From Acidimicrobiia bacterium (GTDB taxonomy: Bacteria; Actinomycetota; Acidimicrobiia; Spongiisociales; Spongiisociaceae), in NCBI GenBank assembly GCA_009841105.1, contig VXMM01000023.1, positions 62,001-126,000 of the forward strand: a stretch of 64,000 nucleotides of DNA, given 5' to 3'. This document shows positions 9,656 to 17,502 of the stretch, piece after piece. Under the pieces are notes generated by a model, which made no database searches, was not told the DNA's origin, and saw only the letters and a list, made by a program, of their open reading frames with translations. A program made the position numbers and the translations under genes. Every line of letters begins with the position of its first letter. The first letter of the stretch is position 1.

Positions 9656-9808
9656 CTAGCTGCTCTTGCCGAACCAGCCGCCTACACCGAACCCGACCAG
9701 GGCTACACCGATGAAGAACAGCCCCAGCCCCTCATTGCCGGCGACCATGGACACGATGGCCCCCACGACAGCGGCTACTCCTATACCAATCGATACCCAA
9801 CGAACCAT
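9656..9808 (-). CDS. Small (50-residue) hydrophobic membrane protein
   Basis: This short frame begins with ATG at 9808 and has a strong ribosome site (AGGAGGAA, about four bases upstream). It encodes 50 residues: MVRWVSIGIGVAAVVGAIVS..., a short Gly/Asn/Glu turn (AGNEGLG), a second hydrophobic stretch (LFFIGVALVGFGVGG), and a basic tail (WFGKSS). This is two transmembrane helices with a tight loop. The Shine-Dalgarno sequence, Gly-rich packing motifs and clean helix-turn-helix hydrophobicity argue for a real gene. It matches no family I can name. Possible roles are a small membrane regulator or a holin-like or toxin-like peptide; none is supported beyond size and hydrophobicity. Confidence 0.6.
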   Translation of the reverse strand: MVRWVSIGIGVAAVVGAIVSMVAGNEGLGLFFIGVALVGFGVGGWFGKSS

Positions 9809-10123
9809 TGGTTCCTCCTGCTGAGCTACACAGAGCGGAGGCTAGTCGGGTATCTCGAAGAGCGTCCGACCCCGGTCAGGCTGTCGCCCCAGACGAGGTT
9901 GGGCAGCAACGACGGGCTCAACTCGACAAGAGTCTCGAAACAGCCCTTTGGGCCCGCCCCCGTGCCAACCCGAGCCGCGTAGATGAGGATCTCATACGTG
10001 CGAGTGAGAACTATCCAATCGCCGTTCTGCTGGTCCGCGACGGCCAATCCACGTGACACGGGTTATGCGCCATCGAAACGTTGCTACGGCCGCTGCCTGC
10101 ACCAGCGCTTCGGTATCCAGCCC
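9809..10123. other. Non-coding gap, nothing recognised
   Basis: Roughly 315 bases upstream of the small membrane gene and downstream of higA. Open frames on both strands (9808-10056 plus, 9826-10059 minus) have atypical composition, no motifs and no credible start. It may contain the promoter of the small membrane gene and decayed sequence; I cannot identify either. Confidence 0.45.
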
Positions 10124-10429
10124 TCAGGCGAGCTCTGTGTGAACGGCGATCATGTCAAGCCGCTCCGCAAGGCGGTCATGGGTGACCTCGAGGTCATACT
10201 GACTCTGGAGTCCCATCCAGAAGCCTGGGGAATTGCCGAAGAACCGTGCGAGCAGCAGTGCCGTCTCCGCGGTGATGGACCGCTCCCCATGGACGATGGA
10301 GTGAATCCGCCTGGCGTCCACACCGATGGACTTCGCCAGCCGGTACTGGGTGACTCCCATGGGCACGAGGAACTCCTCGTTGAGGACTTCGCCCGGATGG
10401 ATGGGAGGTAGCTTGGTCTCTGCGCTCAT
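10124..10429 (-). CDS. higA: HigA-type antitoxin (XRE/VapI family)
   Basis: The 101-residue protein starts with PPIHPGEVLNEEFLVPMGV, the hallmark N-terminus of HigA/VapI addiction-module antitoxins. A Cro/C1-type helix-turn-helix follows (TQYRLAKSIGVDARRIHSIVHGERSITAETALLLARFFG), then GNSPGFWMGLQSQYDLE. It should bind operator DNA and neutralise a HigB RNase toxin. A ribosome site (GGAGAG) precedes the ATG. The gene lies directly downstream of what remains of higB, in the normal higBA order. Because the toxin is broken, this looks like an orphan antitoxin, possibly retained as a regulator or as an anti-addiction gene. Confidence 0.9.
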   Translation of the reverse strand: MSAETKLPPIHPGEVLNEEFLVPMGVTQYRLAKSIGVDARRIHSIVHGERSITAETALLLARFFGNSPGFWMGLQSQYDLEVTHDRLAERLDMIAVHTELA

Positions 10430-10441
10430 CGGCTCTCCACC

Positions 10442-10560
10442 TCAGTGGTAATCGACTATTTCGACTCGGTAGGCGTTGCCGTCGCTCCAGACGAAGCAGA
10501 TTCGCCACTGGCGAACCGCGCTCAACGGGTGCCTTGGTATCCCTCGCGCTGCCGTAGGAA
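10442..10560 (-). pseudogene. higB: Truncated, frameshifted HigB toxin remnant
   Basis: The C-terminal strand set of a RelE/HigB toxin is intact (VRQWRICFVWSDGNAYRVEIVDYH, split by me at VW for description), ending 12 bases before higA. Upstream of this, the residues that match the family (REG-type motif) lie in another frame that runs into a TGA. The rest of the expected roughly 90 residues is missing, because the 3' end of the DUF262 gene occupies that space. A start could only be supplied by an out-of-context ATG inside the neighbouring gene. I conclude that the toxin is inactivated. Confidence 0.65.
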
Positions 10561-10563
10561 CGA

Positions 10564-12537
10564 TTACCCGGATACGGTCGGCCCCTCCGAGCCCGAGGGG
10601 TTTATCTCGACTCTTACGTATTTGAGGAACGCTTCGACGCTTGTGAAACACCTGAAGTCGCTGGCGCCAGCCAGGGACAAGGTCTCGTGGTCCTCGTCCA
10701 ATAGCACTGCGACGGGTTGACTCAGCCCGGGTTGGAGACCGTCCGGCCAGGCGATGTCAAGTACCGCGAGAGGTTCGCCAGTCGGCGATGAGCATTCGTA
10801 CTCCACCTCGCCCGCGGGAAGACCCTGGTCGACAACCCAGTCGTTGATGAAGATCACCGCAGCCTCTTCGTCCTTGGTCTCGATGCCACCGGGGACTACC
10901 TCGGGCGGGGGAGGGGCCTCCACCGGCGCCTGGCGACCCAGCCAGCGGGTGTCGCCGTGGAGCAGGCTCTGCAGCAACCGATTGGCGGCGTTCGCGAGCA
11001 GCTCGCGTCGCGCCTCAAGGAAAGCCGGGTAGTTCTCGATCTTCCACAGCTCAGGATCCTCGGGTATCCACTGTGAACGGAGAGCGCCCGGATGACTGGC
11101 TTCAACTTCTGGCAAGTAGTCCGCCGGTAGCCGGTTGCCTATCTCGAGGTTGGTGTCCTTGGTGAGGAAGCAGAAGTTGGCCAAGGCGTTCACCTCGGGT
11201 CGGCGGTAGCCATGCGGGTAGAGCTGCGACTCGTGCCTGTAGAGCCGCGACTTGGGGAATATGTGGTGCATCTCGAGTTGGTTCATCTTGCCCCACATTC
11301 CCTGCTTCAGCGGAAGGCCGGTACCCCAATCCTTGGCTTCGTTCTTGCGGGTCAGCATGTATAGAACGGGATAGAACCGCGCTCCCCGACTCCATCCCTT
11401 GAAGTGATCGGGCTCCACAGCCAGGTCCCCGTGCCACAGGCGAAGATCGTCCAGCAAAGCGTCGATGGGCTCGGCTTCAGTATCCAGGATTTCGAGACAA
11501 CGGTCGATGGCCGTCTCCGTCGACCCGGAGAACCTCCCCCACATACCGGCCTGCGCAAACCAGAAGGCCAGCTTGTCCCGTTCCCGTGCCGAAGCCCAAC
11601 CGCTTCGTTGGTCGTAGTGGCGGACCATGACCGGAATGGCGAAGCGTCCGAACAGGACGCGGTCGTGATCCAGTCCGAGTTGGGCATCTATGAGGAGGAG
11701 GATGCTGTCGATTGCCTTCTCGGCCCGGGAGAGGCTGTCCTGGACTTCGACGGCGGTCCTGTCGTGAAGATGCTGGAACCTGGCCTCGCCCGTAAGCACG
11801 GTGTTGACCGAACGGAGCAGCCAGTCGAGGTTGAACTTGTAGCCTCCGGTTTCCCACTTGCCGACGGCCCGTTTCATCGCCTCACGCGCTTGTGGCCAGT
11901 CGGCGCAGATCTTGGCCAGAGCCAGGTCGCCCTTCGAGAGCTTCGTGCCTCCGCTGTTGACTCGATTGAAAATGTCGACCACCAGATCCAGAGACTTGTC
12001 AACTCCAGTTATCTGTTCTACATGAAGGTCGGTCGCCAGAATGCCCTGAAGGTCCGCAACGCGCCCGACATACTGTGCGAACCGAGGTGATGTCTGATCC
12101 AAATCGGGAATGACTGCGGTCACGCCACCCTGCATAACGGTCGTCACGTCGATCCAAAGCGGATCATCTCGCATCTTGACCGGCTGATAGAAGGAGAACT
12201 CCTCGTCCTCGAGATGGAAGTGCAACCCTCGGAACATTGACGGATTGCCTTCAAAGAACGGCGGTGGCTTGCCCTGTGTGACACTGTAGACGGTAGTTAT
12301 CCGTTGCTGGCCGTCTAGTAAGAGGTTGACCATTCCGGGTGCCAACTCGACGTCACCCCGAGCGTCGGCCGCTTGCGACTGGGTAACCCACACCAAGAGA
12401 CCACCTACCGGATGCCTGCGATAGAGAGAAGAAAAGAGGGCCCTGACCTGGTCCCTGTTCCACACGTAGCCGCGTTGGAACTCTGGTAGTGCCATGAGGC
12501 CGTTGTCGATGTTGGCGATAATCGTAGAGATCTTCAT
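10564..12537 (-). CDS. DUF262/DUF1524 protein (GmrSD-like restriction family)
   Basis: ATG at 12537 starts MKISTIIANI; longer upstream frames are spurious. The N-terminal DUF262 (ParB-like nuclease/NTPase) domain shows PEFQRGYVWNRDQVRAL and LLLDGQQRITTVY (DGQQR at residues 75-79). The C-terminal DUF1524 His-Me nuclease motif is seen as MHHIFPKSRL (around residue 423), followed by NALANFCFLT. Fused DUF262-DUF1524 proteins include the type IV restriction enzyme GmrSD, which cleaves glucosylated hydroxymethylcytosine DNA. Many relatives sit in phage-defence islands. At 657 residues the length suits a single-chain version. The substrate here is unknown. It shares a divergent promoter region with the CBS-domain gene. 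Confidence 0.88.
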   Translation of the reverse strand: MKISTIIANIDNGLMALPEFQRGYVWNRDQVRALFSSLYRRHPVGGLLVWVTQSQAADARGDVELAPGMVNLLLDGQQRITTVYSVTQGKPPPFFEGNPSMFRGLHFHLEDEEFSFYQPVKMRDDPLWIDVTTVMQGGVTAVIPDLDQTSPRFAQYVGRVADLQGILATDLHVEQITGVDKSLDLVVDIFNRVNSGGTKLSKGDLALAKICADWPQAREAMKRAVGKWETGGYKFNLDWLLRSVNTVLTGEARFQHLHDRTAVEVQDSLSRAEKAIDSILLLIDAQLGLDHDRVLFGRFAIPVMVRHYDQRSGWASARERDKLAFWFAQAGMWGRFSGSTETAIDRCLEILDTEAEPIDALLDDLRLWHGDLAVEPDHFKGWSRGARFYPVLYMLTRKNEAKDWGTGLPLKQGMWGKMNQLEMHHIFPKSRLYRHESQLYPHGYRRPEVNALANFCFLTKDTNLEIGNRLPADYLPEVEASHPGALRSQWIPEDPELWKIENYPAFLEARRELLANAANRLLQSLLHGDTRWLGRQAPVEAPPPPEVVPGGIETKDEEAAVIFINDWVVDQGLPAGEVEYECSSPTGEPLAVLDIAWPDGLQPGLSQPVAVLLDEDHETLSLAGASDFRCFTSVEAFLKYVRVEINPSGSEGPTVSG

Positions 12538-12609
12538 GGAATCCCCGTTACGCGGAGGACCAGCAGGATACTCTGTAGTGTAGAGATCTCCACGGGCCTG
12601 ACCGCGATC

Positions 12610-12624
12610 GAGCGAGATTCGCTC
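12610..12624. promoter_or_regulatory. Perfect 6-bp inverted repeat in divergent promoter region
   Basis: GAGCGA and TCGCTC flank a three-base centre, between the divergent starts of the DUF262 gene (12537) and the CBS gene (12698). The position suits an operator for a dimeric repressor controlling one or both genes. No clear -10/-35 pair could be placed, so function is inferred from symmetry and location only. Confidence 0.3.
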
Positions 12625-12697
12625 TTCACGCTGACCACGGCCCGCAGATAAGCTCACAAGTTGTTCACACAGAGCAGCGTTGAAGGAGAGTACCCGT

Positions 12698-13129
12698 ATG
12701 ACGCAGACTGGCATCAGCCAGAGTGGCCGTGGCGACCGGCGAGCAATCACTTTGCTTCACTTCCACATCGCTCTCGATGAGGCCCACACCGTGACCCTGT
12801 CAGACACGCTCCAGGATGTTGAACGGGTCATGGACCGACACAACATCGATCAGGTGCCGGTTGTAGGCGCAGAGTTTGACGGAGCCATGGTGGTCACCCG
12901 TAGGGGAGTCGCGACGGTCTCGCCCACCGAACGAGCCGATACGCCCGTCTCGGTTGCGTTGCAAGAACACAGCAATGATCCGAACCAAAGAGTCCGTGCT
13001 TCAACCCTTCTTGCGGAAGCGGCGGAGTGCCTCATCGAGTACGACTGGGTTCTTACAACGGACGAGGAGGGCAGGCCAATGGGACTCGCGACCGTAGGTG
13101 ATGCACTCCGCGCCGCACTAAAGGGTTGA
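12698..13129 (+). CDS. CBS-domain protein
   Basis: ATG at 12698 has AAGGAGAG at 12683-12690, seven bases upstream; an earlier TTG is within that site. The 143-residue protein holds two CBS-like modules. The first reads TLQDVERVMDRHNIDQVPVVG, the second RASTLLAEAAECLIEYDWVLTTDEEGRPMGLATVGDALRA. A CBS pair (Bateman module) usually binds adenosine nucleotides or SAM and regulates a partner protein. No enzyme domain is attached, so it is a stand-alone sensor. Its divergent neighbour is the DUF262 nuclease, but a functional link is unproven. The N-terminal 30 residues are not explained. Confidence 0.6.
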   Translation: MTQTGISQSGRGDRRAITLLHFHIALDEAHTVTLSDTLQDVERVMDRHNIDQVPVVGAEFDGAMVVTRRGVATVSPTERADTPVSVALQEHSNDPNQRVRASTLLAEAAECLIEYDWVLTTDEEGRPMGLATVGDALRAALKG

Positions 13130-13219
13130 TCGGGAGAGCGCCGAGCAATGTGACAGGGCCTTCGGTGGAGCCAGCATGGATGACCTAACGACGTAGGGAC
13201 AGGTCAGACGAGAACCGAA

Positions 13220-13247
13220 TTGTCCCATAATGCACGTTATGTAAAGT
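13220..13247 (+). other. dif: Putative dif site (XerCD recombination, chromosome dimer resolution)
   Basis: The 28-bp layout is XerC-type arm TTGTCCCATAA (13220-13230), six-base centre TGCACG, and XerD-type arm TTATGTAAAGT (13237-13247). The right arm differs from the Bacillus subtilis dif right arm at one position of 11 and from the E. coli arm at two. The inner CATAA/TTATG inverted repeat is exact. It lies in a 418-base gap between the CBS and fic genes. Genes to the left are mainly plus and genes to the right mainly minus, as expected for forks converging here. Other dif-like sites exploited by mobile elements are a possible alternative. Confidence 0.7.
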
Positions 13248-13512
13248 TGTGGTCTCGATGCTCCACCTATACCGCTACCGCCACCCTCGATGCCCGATCC
13301 CATCCAAGACTGGGGACATCCCAAGACTGACCTGGCAAGAGAGCCCAGGGACCGTGGTGAGTCGCGAAAACCGTCGAGTTCTAGTGTGTTCACTCCCTTT
13401 GGCCCCGAGTTCCGACGCCGCATCTGTCGGCTACTGGCATCCTCCGCGATCGCGAACAACGCTGTTGCCCCAGTGTGCCTGTCCAGCACAACTCGCAGAC
13501 ACTCGGGATCCT

Positions 13513-13545
13513 GATGCGGTGATTACCTGCTATAATCACCGCATC
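13513..13545 (+). promoter_or_regulatory. Palindromic operator overlapping an extended -10 promoter of the fic gene
   Basis: A perfect 13-bp inverted repeat (GATGCGGTGATTA, 13513-13525, and its complement 13533-13545) is separated by seven bases. The centre and right arm contain TGC-TATAAT (13528-13536), an extended -10 element. The fic ATG begins at 13548, three bases after the palindrome, so the transcript would be leaderless or nearly so. A protein bound here would block RNA polymerase. The Fic protein carries a C-terminal helix-turn-helix, making autorepression the simplest model. A weaker third half-site (13548-13561) lies within the first codons. Confidence 0.7.
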
Positions 13546-13547
13546 TC

Positions 13548-14714
13548 ATGCGGCGGTTATTTGTTCATGAGCATCCGGGATGGCCCCAACTCCGTTGGCA
13601 AACCGACAAACTGGCGGACAGCTTGGCAGTTGTCCGCTACAAGCAAGGACGCTTGGTGGGCCAGATGCATTCGTTGGGATTCGACCTCCGGCAGGAGGCG
13701 ATACTCGAGACCCTGACCCAAGACGTTCACAAGTCCAGCGACATCGAGGGTGAACGTCTCGACCTAGAACAGGTCCGCTCCTCCGTCGGGCGTCGCCTCG
13801 GTTTGGACATCGGTGGTCTTCGCCATGCAGAGGACAAGGTCGAGGGCGGCGTGAAGATGATGCTGGACGCAACCGGCAACTATGACCTGCCCCTGACAGT
13901 GGAGCGGCTGTGGGGCTGGCAGGCGGCTCTCTTCCCGACCGGGCGCAGCCGGATGCGACCGATCACCGTAGGCGGCTGGCGTGACGACCGTACCGGACCC
14001 ATGCAGGTGATCTCGGGGCCCATCGGCAAGGAACGGGTGCATTTCGAAGCACCCGCAGCGGAGCGGATCGACAACGAGATGGGCATGTTCCTCAGGTGGT
14101 TCAACAAGCCGTCGGACACTGACGGCGTGCTTCGGGCGGCATTGGCCCATCTTTGGTTCGTGACCATCCATCCCTTCGACGACGGCAATGGGCGCATAGC
14201 TCGGGCGATCAGTGATATGGCCCTAGCCCGCTCGGAGGACAGCTCGCAGCGTTTCTACAGCATGTCATCGCAGATCCGGTTGGATCGTCGCGGCTACTAC
14301 CGGATCCTCGAACGGACACAGAAGGGAACACCGGATGTTTCGGAGTGGATGGAGTGGTTCCTAGGGTGCCTCGGCCGAGCGATCGACGGAGCCGAGACGA
14401 CCCTGGCATCCGTTCTCACCAAAGCTCGCTTCTGGCAACAGGTAGAAGACGTCCCGCTCAACGTGCGCCAGCGGAGGGTTCTCAACCGACTCCTGGGCGG
14501 GTTCGAGGGCAAACTGACCACATCGAAGTGGGCCAAGCTAGCCAAATGCTCGCAAGACACAGCTCTACGCGACATAACTGCCCTGGTAGACGACGGGATT
14601 CTCGTGCGAAGTTCGGCCCGGGGTCGCAGCACCAACTACTCCCTCACCACCCGATCACCGGCGGTACATCCTCTCGCTCCCGGAGATGTCGAGCTGCGAT
14701 CCACTACGCGGTGA
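13548..14714 (+). CDS. Fic-domain AMP-transferase with DUF4172-like N-terminus and C-terminal winged helix
   Basis: The catalytic Fic loop HPFDDGNGRI lies near residue 208. An N-terminal inhibitory motif, S-x-x-x-E-G (KSSDIEGERLD, residues about 62-70), marks a class II, self-inhibited Fic enzyme. The first 60 residues resemble DUF4172. The C-terminal segment (KLTTSKWAKLAKCSQDTALRDITALVDDGIL) is a winged helix of the type that ends many Fic proteins. Such enzymes transfer AMP from ATP to protein hydroxyls. Targets of DUF4172-Fic proteins are largely unknown. It should be autoregulated through the palindrome just upstream. The amidase gene on the other strand ends eight bases after the stop. 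Confidence 0.92.
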   Translation: MRRLFVHEHPGWPQLRWQTDKLADSLAVVRYKQGRLVGQMHSLGFDLRQEAILETLTQDVHKSSDIEGERLDLEQVRSSVGRRLGLDIGGLRHAEDKVEGGVKMMLDATGNYDLPLTVERLWGWQAALFPTGRSRMRPITVGGWRDDRTGPMQVISGPIGKERVHFEAPAAERIDNEMGMFLRWFNKPSDTDGVLRAALAHLWFVTIHPFDDGNGRIARAISDMALARSEDSSQRFYSMSSQIRLDRRGYYRILERTQKGTPDVSEWMEWFLGCLGRAIDGAETTLASVLTKARFWQQVEDVPLNVRQRRVLNRLLGGFEGKLTTSKWAKLAKCSQDTALRDITALVDDGILVRSSARGRSTNYSLTTRSPAVHPLAPGDVELRSTTR

Positions 14715-14722
14715 GGATGGCT

Positions 14723-16096
14723 TCAGTCGGGTGGGGGTCTTGACGCCACTAGTCCGGTCTGTTCCAGGAACTCCCCGACATCGAGCAGGAGCTCCTCCTC
14801 CCACCAGGGAGCGATCAACTGCACTGCCGGAGGGGGCGTCCATTCGTCGGTGAGGGGCAGGGAGATCGCCGGGCAGCCCAACACGTTGACCGGGGACGTG
14901 AAACCGCCCATAACGTCGCCGGTCCAGTGGCGTTTGCCCCCGACCACGATGCCGTCGACCCCGATCGTCTTGCGGTTGTGGCCGACCGTCGGCGTCAGGA
15001 TCAGGTCGTATTCGGAGAAGACCCTCCGGGCCACCTGAATTAATCCGGACCTCCATCGCAGCGCCCGCGTGTACTCGTCGGTCGTGGTGCGTATCGCCGT
15101 CTCCACGCGCCCCCGCACTTCGGGTCCGTATGGCTTGTCGGGGTCGCCGATCCACTGCCGGTGGACGGCGGCTGCTTCTGCGGACGACAGCGCCATGCGG
15201 ATCGGATCCGGGACCAAGGCCGGGTCCCGGAGCAGTTCTACCCCGATGCCGGTGTCCCCGAGCCGGTCGCAGAACGTTTCGAAGGAGGTTCGTATCGCAT
15301 CAGACGTCGGCACCCACTCGAGCCAGTCCAGGGGCAGGGCGACCCGGATCCCATCCGGCGAGCCGAGCCTACGGCCCGGTAGGTCTCTGGGGTCGGACCA
15401 GGGGTCGCTCTCGTCGAACCCCTTGACAGCCCTGTACACGAGGCGGGCGTCGCCGCACGTGGTAGCCAGCGGTCCCACAGTGTCCATCGATCCGGCGAAC
15501 GGGAACACGCCTGTCAGCGGAACGCGGCCGTGGGTCACCTTGAGGCCGACGGTGCCGCACATGGCGGCCGGTACTCGTACCGAACCTCCTGTGTCCGTTC
15601 CGATGGCGGCGGGGGCCATCCCCGCCGCCACGGCTACGGACGACCCGCCAGACGACCCGCCTGGCGACAGGTTGCGGTCCCAAGGGTTGCGAACCACCCC
15701 GAACCAGGGATTCTCGGAGGTGCCTCCGTACGCGAACTCGTCCAGCCCGGTGCGGCCCATGATGATCGCCCCCGCGGCCTCCAGGCGTTCGACCACGGGG
15801 GCCGACACCGTGGCTTCGTTCCGGTAGAAGGCCGACCCGGCGGTCGTCACATGCCCGGCATGATCGATCAGGTCCTTGAGGGCTATCGGCACGCCCGCCA
15901 GCGAGCCGGCTCGGGACCCGGCGTCGACCAGATCGGCCTGTCGCAGCGCGCCGACGCGGTCGAGTTCGGTGAAAGCATTGAGGCCCGGGTTCTTCGCCTC
16001 GGCGATCTCGAGATAGTCCTCGACCACCTCGCGGGCGGTCCGCCTGCCGTCGCGGACAGACCTGGCGATGGACTCGGCGGGGCCTACCCCATTCAC
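14723..16096 (-). CDS. Amidase signature-family enzyme
   Basis: The Lys-cisSer-Ser triad is visible: Lys74 in IALKDLIDHAG, the Ser pair in SPGGSSGGSSV (148-149), and the nucleophile Ser172 in GTDTGGSVRVPAA. The length of 457 is typical. This family hydrolyses amides or acts as GatA in tRNA-dependent amidation. The lack of gatB/gatC neighbours makes a stand-alone amidase more likely. GTG at 16096 (VNGVGPAES) is used because longer frames run into the divergent oxygenase gene. The ribosome site is weak. The substrate is unknown. Confidence 0.88.
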   Translation of the reverse strand: MNGVGPAESIARSVRDGRRTAREVVEDYLEIAEAKNPGLNAFTELDRVGALRQADLVDAGSRAGSLAGVPIALKDLIDHAGHVTTAGSAFYRNEATVSAPVVERLEAAGAIIMGRTGLDEFAYGGTSENPWFGVVRNPWDRNLSPGGSSGGSSVAVAAGMAPAAIGTDTGGSVRVPAAMCGTVGLKVTHGRVPLTGVFPFAGSMDTVGPLATTCGDARLVYRAVKGFDESDPWSDPRDLPGRRLGSPDGIRVALPLDWLEWVPTSDAIRTSFETFCDRLGDTGIGVELLRDPALVPDPIRMALSSAEAAAVHRQWIGDPDKPYGPEVRGRVETAIRTTTDEYTRALRWRSGLIQVARRVFSEYDLILTPTVGHNRKTIGVDGIVVGGKRHWTGDVMGGFTSPVNVLGCPAISLPLTDEWTPPPAVQLIAPWWEEELLLDVGEFLEQTGLVASRPPPD

Positions 16097-16244
16097 CTGA
16101 AGTCTATCCCGCCCGGTACAAGCGGACCGGACATCGTGGGAGACCCAATCGCTAGTGGCCTGTCTGTGTAATGGCCGCCAGAGCACCCGGTTGTTTCGCA
16201 GACAGACCACTAGGATCGGACGCGGTTGCCGAGAGGAAAACGTG

Positions 16245-17081
16245 ATGTCCAAGCGCCTTACCGCCGACCAGGTGGCTCAGTACCGGCAGGACGGGTACAT
16301 GTGCCCGGTTCGGGTGATGGATGCGGCCCGTGCGGCCGGCTACCGGCGGATGCTTGAACAGTTCGAATCCGAACAGGGCGGGCCGGTGGCAGGCGCCCTT
16401 CGCAACAAGTGCCACCTGCTGTTCCGCTGGGTCGACGAGTTGATGCGTGACGCGACGGTGCTCGACGCGGTCGAGGACCTGATCGGCGAGAACATCCTGT
16501 GCTGGAACACGCTGTTCTGGATCAAGGAGCCCGAGACCAAGTCCTACGTTTCGTGGCACCAGGACCTCAATTACTGGGGGCTGGACACCGACGACCTGAT
16601 CACGGTGTGGCTGGCATTGTCACCCGCTACACCCGAGAGTGGCTGCATGAGCGTCCTTCCGGGAAGCCACCGCGGCGAGTTCATGCCCCATAGCGACACG
16701 TTCCAAGAGGACAACATGCTGACCCGTGGCCAGGAGATAACGGTGGAGGTCGATGAGGCCGAGACAGTCTCGATGCCGTTACAGCCCGGCGAGATCTCGA
16801 TGCACAACGGCCGGCTGGCTCATGCCTCCTCCCCCAACACGTCCGGAGACCGCCGGATCGGGGTCTCGTTCCACTACATGCCGACCAGGACCCGCCAGAT
16901 CATCGGCGACTGGGACAGTGCGGCCCTGGTCCGCGGCGAGGACACCCACCGGCACTTCACCCACACCCCTAGGCCCACAAGGGACTTCGACCCGGAAACG
17001 GTGAAGTTCCACAGCAAGGCCTCCGACGCGGTGCGCGACATCCTGTTCCATGGAGCCGACAAGGTACGCCAGACCCTCTGA
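16245..17081 (+). CDS. Phytanoyl-CoA dioxygenase (PhyH) family protein
   Basis: This is a non-heme Fe(II)/2-oxoglutarate oxygenase. The facial-triad HxD is His105/Asp107 in SWHQDLNYWG, the distal His is probably His193 in RLAHASSPN, and the 2-oxoglutarate-binding Arg is near 203-204 (GDRRIGVSFHY). The LSPATPESGCMSVLPGSH stretch is typical of PhyH. ATG at 16245 has GAGAGG at 16231-16236. The 278-residue length is normal. The family hydroxylates fatty acyl-CoAs, ectoine, quinones and natural products, and the substrate is not evident. PhyH genes are often expanded in sponge-associated Actinobacteria and other marine bacteria. Confidence 0.88.
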   Translation: MSKRLTADQVAQYRQDGYMCPVRVMDAARAAGYRRMLEQFESEQGGPVAGALRNKCHLLFRWVDELMRDATVLDAVEDLIGENILCWNTLFWIKEPETKSYVSWHQDLNYWGLDTDDLITVWLALSPATPESGCMSVLPGSHRGEFMPHSDTFQEDNMLTRGQEITVEVDEAETVSMPLQPGEISMHNGRLAHASSPNTSGDRRIGVSFHYMPTRTRQIIGDWDSAALVRGEDTHRHFTHTPRPTRDFDPETVKFHSKASDAVRDILFHGADKVRQTL

Positions 17082-17115
17082 ACCTGGGCCGCTCCGACGG
17101 CTGGACTCAGCCTTG

Positions 17116-17502
17116 CTAGATGACCTCGATGGGGCCTTGGTAAAGACCTAGGGTGGCGTCCGCGGTTAGGAGCGTTATTCCCTCGATCCGGGCCTGGGCC
17201 ACCAGCATGCGATCAAAGGGGTCCCGGTGGATGGGAGGAAGCAAGTCGACCGCAACCGCATGGGTACCGGTTACCGGCAACTCCGTGTAGCCGTTCTCCA
17301 GCAGACCTCGGCGCAGCACGCGCGGGTCCACCGCGAAGCCAGGCCGGCCCAAGCCGCTCTTGATAGCAATCTCCCACAGTGACGCCGCGCTGTAAATGAC
17401 CTCGGTACCCGGGTCCTCGACCGCAAGACGTACTCGTTCGGGCAGCCGGTCGGGCTCACCCGCAACCCACAGCAGGACGTGGGTATCTAGTAGCAGGCTC
17501 AC
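17116..17502 (-). CDS. vapC: VapC-type PIN-domain toxin (RNase)
   Basis: The 128-residue PIN domain carries the expected acidic residues: Asp6 in LLLDTHVLLW, Glu in ASLWEIAIKSGLG, Asp in HRDPFDRMLVAQA, and Asp in LLTADATLG. The sequence type (LDTHVLLW ... SLWEIAIK) is the Sll0205-like branch of VapC. It probably cleaves tRNA or rRNA and is held inactive by VapB. The GTG start overlaps the antitoxin stop by four bases (GTGA), giving translational coupling. Confidence 0.93.
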   Translation of the reverse strand: MSLLLDTHVLLWVAGEPDRLPERVRLAVEDPGTEVIYSAASLWEIAIKSGLGRPGFAVDPRVLRRGLLENGYTELPVTGTHAVAVDLLPPIHRDPFDRMLVAQARIEGITLLTADATLGLYQGPIEVI

